From Avena insularis (Eukaryota; Streptophyta; Magnoliopsida; Poales; Poaceae): a stretch of DNA of 64,000 bases. Position numbers and translations under genes: made by a program. Every line of letters starts with the position of its first letter. The stretch's first letter is position 1. A model generated the notes under the pieces. The model searched no databases and was not told the origin of the DNA. It saw nothing but the letters and a program-made list of their open reading frames with translations. Below, piece after piece: positions 12,115 to 21,733 of this stretch. The stretch spans positions 189,781,189 through 189,845,188 of the forward strand of contig CM042697.1 of NCBI GenBank assembly GCA_023614405.1, read 5' to 3'.

Positions 12115-12783
12115 ATGGAGGTTGTTATGGCGAGCACCATCAGTCTGTGTGAGAAAGCCAGGGATGCTCACCCCCATGTCGATGCTTTGCAGTGCTTCCG
12201 TGTTGTGCGCTGGCATGCACCATGGCACGCTACCCTTCCGATGCCATATTCGCGGCCTGGCTGAAGAAGACACTGGACGATTTTCTCACTAGCATCGCTA
12301 TCGTCACCGGCATGGTGGACGACCTCACTTTCCGCCTTCAGGCCATGCGCCATGATGCATATCCAACAGGTATGTTTCCCACAATACATCCAACCGGCAG
12401 CGATATTGTTTTCTTCTATGGACATCATCATCTAGGCTACCTATACGTGAATTTTAGCCCCAATTTTTTGTCAAGGTACGCCGCCCTAGGCTATTGCCAC
12501 GCGCACCGCTTCTCTGGCTGGTCTCTCTGGAGACGATCTGTTTCGTGCACTGATGGCCCTGCGGCTTTCCGATGCTCTGCCCGCCGTGACGGCAGACGTA
12601 TACATGGAGGTAGCTATTCTCGTGCAACAATTTTCCCAGTACGACAAGCTGGACCAATTCACCAGCCTCTTTTGGCAGCGTGTATTCCAGGGCATGTCGG
12701 GACTGGACGACGCCCGCTTGGCCGACATCCTCCATCCTAGGGGTATCCTCGACACCTTTGCAAAAAACATGTCAATCTTGTAG
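12115..12783 (+). pseudogene. Unidentified two-exon host gene, probably broken
   Basis: Three protein-like stretches follow each other. An ATG at 12115 opens a frame starting MEVVMASTISLCEKARD. From about 12222 a second frame (MARYPSDAIFAAWLKK...) runs to 12369. After an apparent intron (donor CAG|GTATG at 12369/12370, acceptor CCTAG|GC at 12489/12490) a third block reads AIATRTASLAGLSGDD and ends NMSIL with a TAG at 12781. Exon 2 is amphipathic and clearly coding-like. The phase of the best donor and acceptor fits the first frame, not the second, so at least one frameshift sits between about 12200 and 12262, and probably a compensating one further on. I recognise no domain. A start at 12222 with a different splice is the main alternative. 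Confidence 0.45.
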
Positions 12784-13529
12784 GTACCATTGCTCCTCGT
12801 GGCGTGTGGAGCCGAGGTTGAGGACGAAGGGCATCTCAAGGATTTCGATATAATTTTCATTTTTGTTGAGGTGATTGTACCGTTCGATGTTTCTTTTAAA
12901 GCCAAGGTCCTTTTCAAAAAAAAGTACCAAGAAGGAAGACGTATGAGAGATGGTAGATCATATGATGATGCTCCATGTACATGTCATTTATATGGAAAAA
13001 AATAAAGTAATTCAACAAGACATTTTTTTATGGAAAACTAGCACATGGTGTTCTTATATGTACTGGTTCATCAAAAAGTCTCCACAAAGGAATTTTATAT
13101 AGTTTTTAAAAAACAAGCTCCAAAGTATGACCCCATTCAACTTCTTTCTAGTACTAATATACATGCGAGAAACTTGACACCCTCTTAAAAAGGGAAAATC
13201 TTATCTTACTACTACTACTAGTAGTAGTACTACTATATTTAGTCTTGCACGTAGCCCTAGGTCGACAAAGCGTCGTGTACACCGGGTCTAAGATTAATTA
13301 AAAACTAGAGTACTCAGCACCTACTCCTACTCGAGAAACATAGCGCTTGCCTAGTTTTCTCCACCTCGGTCTCTTTCTTTTTTGCTTCCCTAGAGTGAGA
13401 TGAGGAGTCTACTAGTTGTAGTATTTAACTTGCAAGTCTCTCTCACTCGCTCTCATCATCTCTCTCGCTCTTCTCTCTCGCTCGGTCTCAAAAATACCTC
13501 CTAGATCTGCAGTTGAAGCTACGATTGAC
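12784..13529. other. Intergenic sequence with simple repeats
   Basis: It holds an ORF-poor AT-rich stretch, the ACT/AGT inverted simple repeat at 13207, and a CT-rich tract at about 13436-13495 that resembles a plant 5' untranslated leader preceding the ATG at 13530. No separate gene is seen. Confidence 0.5.
13207..13236. repeat. ACT/AGT simple repeat with dyad symmetry
   Basis: Four ACT triplets run into AGT triplets and back to ACT, making a short near-perfect inverted simple repeat capable of a small hairpin. Confidence 0.8.
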
Positions 13530-13977
13530 ATGAATGGCAGCTCTATGGCGAATAAGTGGGTTAAAGATGCAATTGACTGGAGTGATATGAAGCAGTTCTT
13601 TAGTTACATGATTTGTTCTCAAATTATTCATTATCCTTTATACATCGTTAAGTACTTCTTTCTTCAGGATGTTTTTCTTCTGTGTCACATTGGTTCGATA
13701 AAACTGTTGTATTTTGTCTAAATTTTTTTTTGCACGAGCAGTGCCCTGTCTATGCGCACATGGCATGCGCAGAATGCGTTGGAAAATTATCCGATGGAAA
13801 GTGCCCAGAATGTGAGTATGGAGGCATCTTCGAACCAACCACTTTGTGGATCGGCTGTCCTCGGTAGTGAGGTTCACTTGCAGCAACAAAGTCTGTTCCA
13901 TGAGGGACAACTTCTCTGAGTACATGGAACAAGCGATGGAATGCCCGCACGGGGCAGAGGGCGCCATAGGTTCTTGA
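13530..13977 (+). pseudogene. SINA-like E3 ubiquitin ligase remnant (half RING plus SIAH-type zinc finger)
   Basis: SINA/SIAH proteins are E3 ubiquitin ligases with an N-terminal RING followed by a SIAH-type zinc finger. From 13742, after a splice-acceptor-like TTTTTTTGCACGAGCAG, the frame reads CPVYAHMACAECVGKL and then GKCPECE. This is the C-terminal half of a RING (Cys/His spacing CxxxxHMxCxxC...CPxC). The frame stops at 13867. In another frame, 13858-13977 reads RFTCSNKVCSMRDNFSEYM and then ECPHGAEGA, the SIAH zinc-finger start. So one frameshift separates the halves. An upstream ATG at 13530 (MNGSSMANKWVKDAIDW) could be the original first exon, but the first CxxC of the RING is absent. 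The gene also stops well short of the substrate-binding domain. A functional ligase is unlikely. Confidence 0.65.
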
Positions 13978-14460
13978 CGTAAAAGAACCATAAGATATGC
14001 GGGTTTCCATGTGTGTGTTGATTCCGTCTAGATTATGGTTTTTAGTTTCTACTGTGGTTGGGGAGAACCTATACTAGTTATGTTATAAATAAATTCAATC
14101 ATCATCGTATGTACATAGTTTCTCTCTTTTAACGATAATAGGGGACGTACCACCATACTGTGTATCCACATAGTTCCTCTCCTTTAGCTAGAAATATGAA
14201 AATTCATAGAACTTGGGTTTTACCACTGCGTCCACATAGTTTCTCTCTTTCACATAAAAGGGGAGAACAAAATACCAAATCAAATAGATCTAGGGTTTAG
14301 AACAGACCAGGATTGATAAGTTTGGAGTGCCAATTTCAAGGATTTGGTGTTGGGGTTTGAATTTACCTTTTTACCTAAAAATTCCATGTTTATTTTGGGT
14401 TTTACCCTATAAATACATCCATGGAGCCCCCGCAAAAATAAAAAATTTAAAAGTAGAATC
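13978..14460. other. Intergenic sequence, no gene seen
   Basis: AT-rich with three loosely similar copies of a CACATAGTTTCTCTC-like motif (about 14115, 14168, 14232). Nothing else is supported. Confidence 0.5.
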
Positions 14461-14840
14461 ATGCAGAGAAGACGAACCAGGGCTGCATTGGGGAGTGACG
14501 AGCTAGCGCGGCCTCTCCTTAGAGCTCTCCGCTCCCACCCATTTCCACTGGCATCTTCCTTCCTCATCCAGGCCAGCGACAAAGAACCCAAAATTAAAAA
14601 ACCAACTCCTCGCCATCGACTAGACCCCACCCCACCAATCCCCCGACCCCCACCAAAAAATCCCCAAATTGTAGCACCGCCAGAACTGGAGCCCTCCTCA
14701 TAGGAGCGCATCATCGAGTCTACCCCCAGGTCTTCCGTGCATGTCGTGTATCCGCAACCGCAACTGACTTCTCCATCATCGAGCCTCAGTTAGTTGACGA
14801 GGCGATGTAGTAAACAATAACACTGAATATCTTCTTCTCG
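14461..14840 (+). pseudogene. Possible 5' exon of the RING-H2 remnant
   Basis: An ATG at 14461 opens an 80-codon frame (MQRRRTRAALGSDEL...), basic at the start and proline-rich at the end (PTPRH, PPIPRPPPKNP). It stops at 14701. It sits just upstream of the RING-H2 frame and is more GC-rich than the sequence before it. I recognise no domain, and proline-rich open frames arise easily by chance, so this is only a candidate first exon or leader. Confidence 0.25.
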
Positions 14841-14861
14841 AGGACAAACAAGCTCAAGAGG

Positions 14862-15368
14862 ATGGATGGCTCCCTCCCAGCCCCTCTAGAGGAGGACAAT
14901 GTCACGGCCACACCCTGCAAAGAGGAGGTGTTGAATCTCAGCCTGCCTCCCAGCAAGATGCGAAGAGCGATCAAGGTCATGGGAACTATGCGGAAGGTTC
15001 TTGGCCATGTATGGTTGCTGAAGAACCTACAAGTCACGGCAGAGGAGTGGGACATTATAATGCCTTACGACAATCTGCACCATATCTGGCATGAGGCGTG
15101 TGTGTGGGTCGATGGGTTCCACTTCCACCTAACCCTCATCTTCGACCTTCGGCTCATCATCAATCTGTCGGAGCTTCAAGAAAGTTGGTACCTGGTTGAG
15201 CAGGAGGATGGCCACTGTAGCATATGCGTACAGGCGTTGTCGAAGTGCACAACGGTGCGTCTCCGGTGATGAAATCATCTGTACCACCGCAAGTGCATCT
15301 TCACTTGGTTTGACACGAATGCCAGCTGCCCTATCTGCAGAGACAATGTGCTCGCCCATCTCTACTGA
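14862..15368 (+). pseudogene. RING-H2 finger protein, disabled by two stops in the finger
   Basis: RING-H2 proteins act mainly as E3 ubiquitin ligases. The frame opens at ATG 14862 (MDGSLPAPLEEDN) and stays open for 135 codons. It then reaches CSICVQALSKC at 15216, two consecutive TGA codons at 15267-15272, and continues in the same frame as NHLYHRKCIFTWF and CPIC to a TGA at 15366. Apart from the stops the ligand order is that of a RING-H2: CxxC, then (Cys lost) xHxxHxxC, then CPxC. The second TGA falls exactly where the third zinc-binding Cys is expected, one residue before the first His. The preceding 115 residues are not recognised. The gene is a pseudogene unless the stops are sequencing errors. 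Confidence 0.7.
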
Positions 15369-15615
15369 CACGAGGTGCATATGCCCCTTTCTGTATGAAA
15401 CCTGGTCATGTGGTTGCTAATTAATTAGTGTACTAAACCTGTTCTACATATGTTTGCAGTTATTGAATTAAGCTTAATCCAATTTAGTCAGGGAAAACAA
15501 TTAGTCTAGGATTATAATACAACAGGAAAATCTCATCATGTCTCATACATTTTAAAAGGATAATACCAAAAAGAATAAATGTTCGTCATCTCACAACCTA
15601 ATTTGAAACAATGGT
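15369..15615. other. Spacer between two gene remnants
   Basis: AT-rich sequence between two convergent remnants; no feature is recognised. Confidence 0.5.
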
Positions 15616-15806
15616 CTAATCATTGTCACCATCATCTCTTTCAGCACCGCCGCATTTAAGATCCACATATTCTGACTGGGTTGGATCTTCTACCTCTTGC
15701 CATTCATCATACATTTCCTAAGATTTATTAGGTAGAACCAGTTTATTCCTATAATTGTCCACTATACTAACCTCGATAGTGAAATCTACTTGTCCATCAT
15801 GCGCAG
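15616..15806 (-). pseudogene. Acidic C-terminal protein fragment, unidentified
   Basis: Read on the minus strand from the CACTA boundary, one frame gives DGQVDFTIEVSIVDNYRNKL, then PNKS, a TAG, and continues EMYDEWQEVEDPTQSEYVD to KCGGAERDDGDND and a TAG at 15616-15618. The fragment is strongly acidic at its end and has the look of the C-terminus of a real protein with a single internal stop. I do not recognise the family. Its upstream part is cut off by the CACTA terminus at 15810, so the CACTA insertion probably split the gene. Confidence 0.4.
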
Positions 15807-15809
15807 AGC

Positions 15810-16466
15810 CACTACAAGGAATCTGGCTATATATCACCCTCTATTTTCGTCATAAAATTGTTACAATAGTCCGTTTATGATAATTCTATGACGATTTTGA
15901 GATCGTCGAAAGCTGAGCGTCGCAAATGAACTATAATGACGATTTTAGTGAAATCGCCATAACCGTTTATAATGATATTGGATCTTCATAACCATTATGA
16001 TGATTTGATATCCTCATGGACAAACTAGCCATGCCAGGTTAGATCCTACGTGGTTGAGCCTACGTGGCACACAATCAGCCTGGTCCATTTTGATGTTTAT
16101 GTGGGATAAGCCCAAGAATTTTGGCCTTTTACTTCCTGTACCATGGATGGTTATTGTTATGGGACTTGGCCATTTTATTTGATATTTAATTTTTGGGCAT
16201 CATCCATTTCACTGTCCAATTATTTTTGCCTTTTTTACTTTTCTAAACATTTCTGTCAATATAATTTGGGCCATGGCCTCTTTAGAGCCCAAATATTATT
16301 TGGTCCAGTACAATTTTCATCCCTTTTCCATATTTATTCTATCCCTAAAATTACAGGCAATAATTTTATACGATTCCACTCATTAAATTTCTATTCTACA
16401 GTGCAGACATAACATTTGTTCAACTGAAATATAAAAGACATGAAGATTTTCAAATAATAGCCAAGA
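15810..16466 (+). mobile_element. CACTA DNA transposon, one terminus
   Basis: The sequence begins CACTACAAGGAATCTGGC, the terminal signature of grass CACTA (En/Spm-type) elements. It continues with the subterminal motif typical of the group: GACGATTTT appears near 15892 and 15939 with related CGTCATA and CGCCATAAC motifs. Two ACGTGG motifs follow near 16045-16070. CACTA elements move by a cut-and-paste transposase and make 3-bp target duplications. The matching end (TTGTAGTG) was not found, so the element is incomplete or its far end lies in sequence I could not recognise. E1 is inserted in it or just beside it. Confidence 0.75.
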
Positions 16467-16471
16467 ATAGT
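16467..16471. repeat. Target-site duplication of E1, left copy
   Basis: ATAGT immediately before the E1 LTR matches ATAGT at 25691-25695 after the other LTR: a perfect 5-bp duplication, as expected for an LTR retrotransposon. Confidence 0.9.
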
Positions 16472-18170
16472 TGATGACCCACAAGTATAGGAGGTGTATC
16501 GTAGTGCTTTAAATAAATAGAAGTATCGATCCTAACGAGAAGCAGAAGGTGTTGACTAGAGGTAAGGAGCAGAAAATCTCTATAAATACTTAGCAAACAA
16601 ATTTTTAGGGGTTTTATGATAAAGCAACGAAACAAACTTCAAGTAATAAAGACAACAAACAACTACAGCAAGTGGCCCAATCTTTTCTTAGAAAAGGACA
16701 AGCCGGTGGAAATACTTATAAGGACCAAACGTTCTCAAGGACACACAGGAATACTGTCAAGTGCTTTCTCTTTAAATAGCTAAGTAGTCTTCTTTGGTGT
16801 TGTAAGTGTTGTGGGTGAACCTGTGCTAATATACCGAACTTACTTGGACTAATACATACTTGTGGTTAAAACCCCTGCAAGCATCTGCAACTATAGGAAA
16901 GTAATTAAGATATAAACCTAACCACAGCCTTAAACTCTGAGCTCCTACGCTCCCTTGTGCAATGGTGTCCTAATGGGGGTTCAGGTTTCTGTCACTTCAG
17001 CAACCCCACAATTAGTAGCCAAATACACAATGCATTCCCCTAGGACCATAAATGGTGAAGTATCATGTAGTCGACGTTCACATGACACCATTAGAAGAAT
17101 AGCACCACAACTTAGGTCTAGTTCTTTTGGCGGCTTCTCCGAGAAGCTGCACTACCCCCAACTTTCTGGGAAAGCCGGTTCAAAAATACTATGAGGCTTC
17201 CAAAATGGTTGAGGATAAACTAATTTGGAAGCCTCACAAAATTTTGAAATCGGCTTCCCCGGGAAGCTAGGGGTAGGGCAACTTCTCGGAGAAGCTGCCA
17301 AAAGAACTGGGACTTAAATACTAAACCATTGAATAATAACTCAACATAAATCCACTACTAACAACATGACTTCTCCCATGTCCTCAAGAACTAAACGAAC
17401 TACTCATGAGACATCATATGGATCAATATCAAAGATGATATGGTAGTGGATAACAATCTGAACATAAACAATAATCCAATGGTTCCACTCACAAGCATCA
17501 ACTACAATAGTAATCAACACCAGGAAAGTTTTCCCTGAGAACTAATGCAAGATCCAACACAATTGTTACAGCGGGATGGAGTGGTGATGATGGTGCTACT
17601 GGAGATGATGGTTTGGATGATGATGATGATGATCCCGATGAAGTCTAGCTTGATGACGGTGTTGATGGTGACGATCTCCCCTCTCCGGGAAGGAATTTCC
17701 ATGGCAAAAATATGTCTACCAAAGAGCTCTTTCTCTCTCAGTGTTTTTTGCCCTGTAGAGGCCGCGAAAATCTTTTTGTGGTCGCTCCCTTGTATTAGGG
17801 TTCCGAGAGGAAGATATAGGCGAGAGGTCGAAGTCAGAGGCTGGCCAGGTAGGCCACACCTGCCCTAGGCGTGGCCAGGGGGGCCCACGCCTAGGGGGTG
17901 TGGGCCCCCTGTGGCCCAGCTACGCCTCCCCTTCTAGCTTCCTTCGTCTTCTAGGAAAATATATTTTTCCAATATTTTTCTGATCATCGCGAAATTGCAT
18001 CAAAACACCTATTTTTCCATCAGAAACCTGACTCCGACAGTCCATCCTCCAAGAATCATCCAACATGCAAAAACAGAGGAAAAGACATAAGTAAAACCTC
18101 ATAATAATACATATATCAATGAATAGAGGCAAATTGTGATATAGAATGGTGATGCAAATTGGACGTATCA
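16472..18170 (-). repeat. E1 3' LTR
   Basis: Runs from TGATGACCCACAAG to GGACGTATCA on the plus strand (1699 bp, of which 199 bp plus a 3-bp duplication are the MITE at 17115). It matches 23546-25690 along its whole length with scattered substitutions, so the insertion is not recent. It contains a GAT-rich simple repeat near 17590-17640 and a GC-rich inverted-repeat tract near 17845-17915. Confidence 0.9.
17115..17313. mobile_element. Tourist-like MITE (PIF/Harbinger type), 199 bp
   Basis: Present in the left E1 LTR and absent from the right one, where the empty site reads CAATTTAAATAC. It starts GGTCTAGTTCTTTTGGCGG and its other end, reverse-complemented, starts GTCCCAGTTCTTTTGGCAG, so the terminal inverted repeats match well. 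TTA flanks both sides (17112-17114 and 17314-17316), the target duplication of PIF/Harbinger elements. It has no coding capacity. Confidence 0.85.
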
Positions 18171-18185
18171 AATCCCCCCAAGATT
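18171..18185 (-). other. E1 polypurine tract
   Basis: Next to the 3' LTR the minus strand reads AATCTTGGGGGGATT, a purine-rich tract of the kind that primes plus-strand DNA synthesis. Its place fixes the element's orientation as minus. Confidence 0.8.
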
Positions 18186-18649
18186 AGTCATTCGCTTGTC
18201 CCCAAGCGAAAACTGAGCTCAGTAAACATGTCCACAGGTTTATGGAGTGAAGTGTCGATAAAAGAATACGGACAAGAAGCATCACACTTACCATTACACA
18301 ACTCATAGAAGAAAGCAACTCACCATTATATAACTTAGCTTGCAAAAAGTACAGGAGTCACAATAGAGATGCATAAAGATAAATCATAATTGGAATTGGC
18401 AAACTTTGTTCTTGGTCAGAGAACAGCTGGCAAACAGTTTCACAAAGAGAGTTTGTAGAAGTTTTCACAATAGGAGCACTCTTTGCTCAAAAAGGTTTTT
18501 CACAATGATGTCTTTCGAAGTAATACTCAATAGATAAGAGTCTTGTGCAAACAAGGAAGATAGAGAACATGAGTGAATAAATCATCATATGAATGCTTGA
18601 AACACAACAACTCAAATGCTTCCTGGAGATAGATAGGAAGTAGGTTTAC

Positions 18650-19400
18650 TGACTCAACTTATAAATAGGAGAATGGTCCCTTCATAGAGGGAAGCAGGGT
18701 TTTCAAGTCATAAAGAGCTTCCAAAATATTATGGCACTTACTAGCTTTGATACCTCATTGCCCCTATCATAGGCATCTTGAGATGATTAAGGTTAAAGTG
18801 AACAAGGATGGAGTATATGCTTGACAAAATATAAATTGGAAATCTCATGTCCCTTGAGTACGAGGTCCACTCCTCGTGCTACTCAACATTAGTTACCGGT
18901 AAGTTCTTGTCATTGTAAGTACATGTGTATCATAAAGAACCGCCAACGAGGTACCCTTACACATGATACATGAGCTATCCCATAATCAAAATGACAAGGC
19001 AAGCAAACAAGGAGCATCTCGGCTATCTTTTTATTTACTATTTGCATAGCTTTTTATTAAGGATGCTTCACAGATTGCTCACTATGGTGATGCTGCAAGT
19101 TTCCACCATGATTAGGCATGGCTTAGGCTAGAGGCCCAGGCGTTTCTCTAACACACATACATAACTCCATTGACTTACAAGCTCCCTTTTTATTTCACAC
19201 CGACGACATCCGCAAACAAAAGAGCATGATATCAACTGGATAAGTATCCATAAGTGTTGAAAGTGTTCCCCATGAAAGCATGGTTCTTCTAATCCCAATG
19301 TAGATATGCAAGCATATACAACTTCGATGACACAATGGTACAAGTCTATTAGGGGCAAGAAAATAAGGTGTGCCATCAAGTTCGTGAGAGCTTTACTAAC
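18650..19400 (-). other. Non-coding block shared by E1 and E2
   Basis: This block aligns along its length with 33130-33990 in E2. Shared runs include CATTGCCCCTATCATA, GATTAAGGTTAAAGTGAAC, CATGTGTATCATA...AACCGCCAACG, CCATAATCAAAATGACAAGG and TTTCCACCATGATTAGGCAT. No frame is open across it in both elements. The two elements differ in their LTRs, so retention of this block suggests a structural or regulatory role such as RNA packaging; that is inference. Confidence 0.7.
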
Positions 19401-20084
19401 TAGTGTTCACATAACAAAATAATTTTTAATTCGAAAGATAGATGAAGGTTGAGAATTTGCTTGGAATAGCAAAAATGGTAATAGGTAGATATGGTGGACA
19501 CAAATGGCACAGGTTTTGGTTCAAAGGGATTGGATGCATGAGAAGTAGTCCTTCTCAAAACAGGTTTTTGGCTCAGAAGGCTGGGTAGCAAGCAAGAGAG
19601 TTGAAGGAAACAAGCAAACATACAAGTAATAAAGACAAACATGAAATCTTCCTTGAAGACACAAAAGATCTTAAATAAATAATACTAAGCTTATGAGCCA
19701 ATCAAAAAAGAAAATGAATGATACAAAATACCTATAAGCTTTTTCTCTTTTCCTTTCAAACCTCAAAAAGTGTTGCTACTGACCAGAGCTCGGTTTGCCA
19801 AAACCAATTTAGATCTACTTGATGCTCCCAAAGTGATGCCAATACTGATCAACAAGATCAATAATATAATAGAGATTGCAAACTAAAATAAGAAGTGCAA
19901 AAAGTAAAAGATGAAACTTCTCATTAATATTCTATAATGGCACTCACACCAAGGGATACATAGATAATCAACTAAAGGAGAGATAGTTCCACATGCAAAC
20001 CAACCTATAAGATAACTTCTCTACCAAATACATGAATCCACTAAAAAGGTAAAAGATAAAAAGATAATGATGTGATACCGCAAC

Positions 20085-20103
20085 ACTCCCCCAAGCTTGG
20101 AAC
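20085..20103 (-). other. Internal polypurine-like tract in E1
   Basis: The minus strand reads CCAAGCTTGGGGGAGTG just downstream of the extra ORF. It resembles the terminal tract of E2 (AAGCTTGGGGATGCT), and similar tracts sit at 34731-34800 in E2. It may act as an internal plus-strand primer or mark an old 3' end. Confidence 0.5.
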
Positions 20104-20134
20104 AAGCCAACGGGATGTCAAACCTGATGACGAA

Positions 20135-20667
20135 TTACTCCTTTGGTGGCGGTGGTGTTCTCTTGATAAGCTCCTCAATCAGTTTCCTCAAATCCTCAAT
20201 CTCGAAGGTCAGAGCACGAATCAACTCCAAATTTTTCTCAATGCGGTTCATGATCATATCGAACCGAGATTCCTAGTCCTTGCTATTCTTTCCCCACTCT
20301 TCCTTCTTAGTGTGTTCCTCCCCTGCATGGTTAGAGGGAGGCAAATCCCACATCGAGGGCAAGTTCCCTTTGGGCACCTATTGGTATTGATGCTCATGTA
20401 TAAGAGTATGGAAGGGATTCTTGGTACGTGGAAGAGGTGACGGTGAAGCGAAGATAAGACGTGGAGGTTTCCCTCCTATAGACATCCGTTCTGTCCTCCT
20501 AAGCTTGGTAGGGTTTACCACCACTCCAATTCTTGCAACGGTAGCGCGAGTGTCCGGATGCTCGTCCTCCTCCATGTATTCCTCATCCCTTACCAAAATA
20601 TCCTCCTCCTTGCATTTTGAGGATCATCTTCCTCAGGCTTCTTGCCTTTGTCACTGGCGGAGACCAT
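20135..20667 (-). pseudogene. E1 extra ORF, about 175 codons, unknown product
   Basis: An ATG at 20667 in a strong context (CACCATGG) opens MVSASDKGKKPEEDDP. After one frameshift near 20615 the frame continues RDEEYMEEDEHPDTRATVAR, then TLIHEHQYQ and a TAG, NHAGEEHTKKEEWGKNSKD and a TAG, and RFDMIMNRIEKNLELIRAL. It ends RTPPPPKE with TAA at 20135-20137. The last 40 residues place Leu/Ile at heptad-like spacing and should form a coiled coil; the rest is charged and low-complexity. No transmembrane segment is visible, unlike the env-like ORF known downstream of pol in Athila elements, though the position is comparable. It lies on the element's sense strand behind its own TATA-like box (20761). 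The function is unknown. Confidence 0.55.
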
Positions 20668-20689
20668 GGTGCTCTAAACTTGAGAAAAT

Positions 20690-20960
20690 TTTCTGACAAA
20701 AACAGATCGAAACAAAAACATGACAAGAATACGATGCACGAACCTCAGGGGATCCGGGGGGTTATATATTACGAAGTTTCAAAGCATAAGGATGGTACTG
20801 GTATGAAAATGAGGCGGAGACGGAGCTCGGGGGGCTCACCCCCCTCCAGGCGCGGCCAGCTAGGGCCCGTGCCTGGGGTGGGTGTGGCCACCCCGGACTC
20901 CATTTCCTCTGTTTCATTTCATAGCCTTTCGTATGTTATAAAAACATCAAAAATATATAA
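20690..20960 (-). promoter_or_regulatory. Internal promoter-like block upstream of the E1 extra ORF
   Basis: Read on the minus strand, a GC-rich inverted-repeat tract (about 20900-20818) is followed by AATATATAAC at 20770-20761, then CCCCCCGGATCC, a leader of about 95 bases and the ATG at 20667. The E1 and E2 LTRs show the same order of GC-rich palindrome, TATA-like box and leader. The spacing suits a polymerase II core promoter with a start near 20735. Transcription itself is inferred. Confidence 0.5.
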
Positions 20961-21733
20961 AGTTTAGGCTTTCACGAACCTTCTGTTTTCACCACTTTTA
21001 CCTATTCAAAAACGAACTCTGTAGACTCCTTTCCTCCTTCTCCTAGAAATTCCTTTCCTACAAGGTCTCACACAAACCTCAATGACAACATTAGTGTAAG
21101 CAAAAACAATAAACCTTTAGGTTCAGGCTTCAACTGAAATCCATCAAAACAAAGGCTTATGTAAGAGGCAAATGCAAATGATGGCAGAAATCTGAACAGA
21201 CCAGCAAGTAAAGATTAATTTTTTAGAAAACCTTATGTTGCTCAAATAAAAAAGTGCAAAACTAATGAAAGTTGGGTAACAACTTGGAGAACAAGCACAG
21301 AAAAATACATCTCCATCCGAAGTACTGAACTCCTTCATGAATGTTTACGATGTAGCACAAAAATCTGTCCCAGGACAGCCACTTTTCACAACTCCTCCAC
21401 TTCTCAAAAGTAGTTGAACTTGACACAAAAACCAAAACAAAAAGGAGAAGGAGCGGTTATTACTGAGGTAATAACTTCCAAGACTCAACCAAACTATTGG
21501 GTTATCTCCCAACAAGTAATTTTCTTTAATGCCTTGAAGTTAGGCTTGAAAGTTTCAAAGATGCTCACATAGGAGATATATATATCTGGAGTGAAAGAGA
21601 GCATCAAGAAGCAAATAACCAACACATTTGAGTCTAACCCACTTCCTATGCATGGGGTTATCATGAGAAAACAAATTGTTGAAACAAAAATCCACTAGCA
21701 TAGTAAGACAAAATAAATGCAACTTCAAAGCTT

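Noticed and set aside
17545..17868. 107-codon ORF in the E1 left LTR (and 25051-25305 in the right)
   Set aside because: Its start is a GAT simple repeat read as Met-rich sequence, it is shared only as LTR sequence and is antisense to the element.
20072..20440. Plus-strand 122-codon ORF in E1
   Set aside because: It is the antisense shadow of the coiled-coil end of the minus-strand extra ORF, which has the better start context, promoter-like block and orientation with the element.
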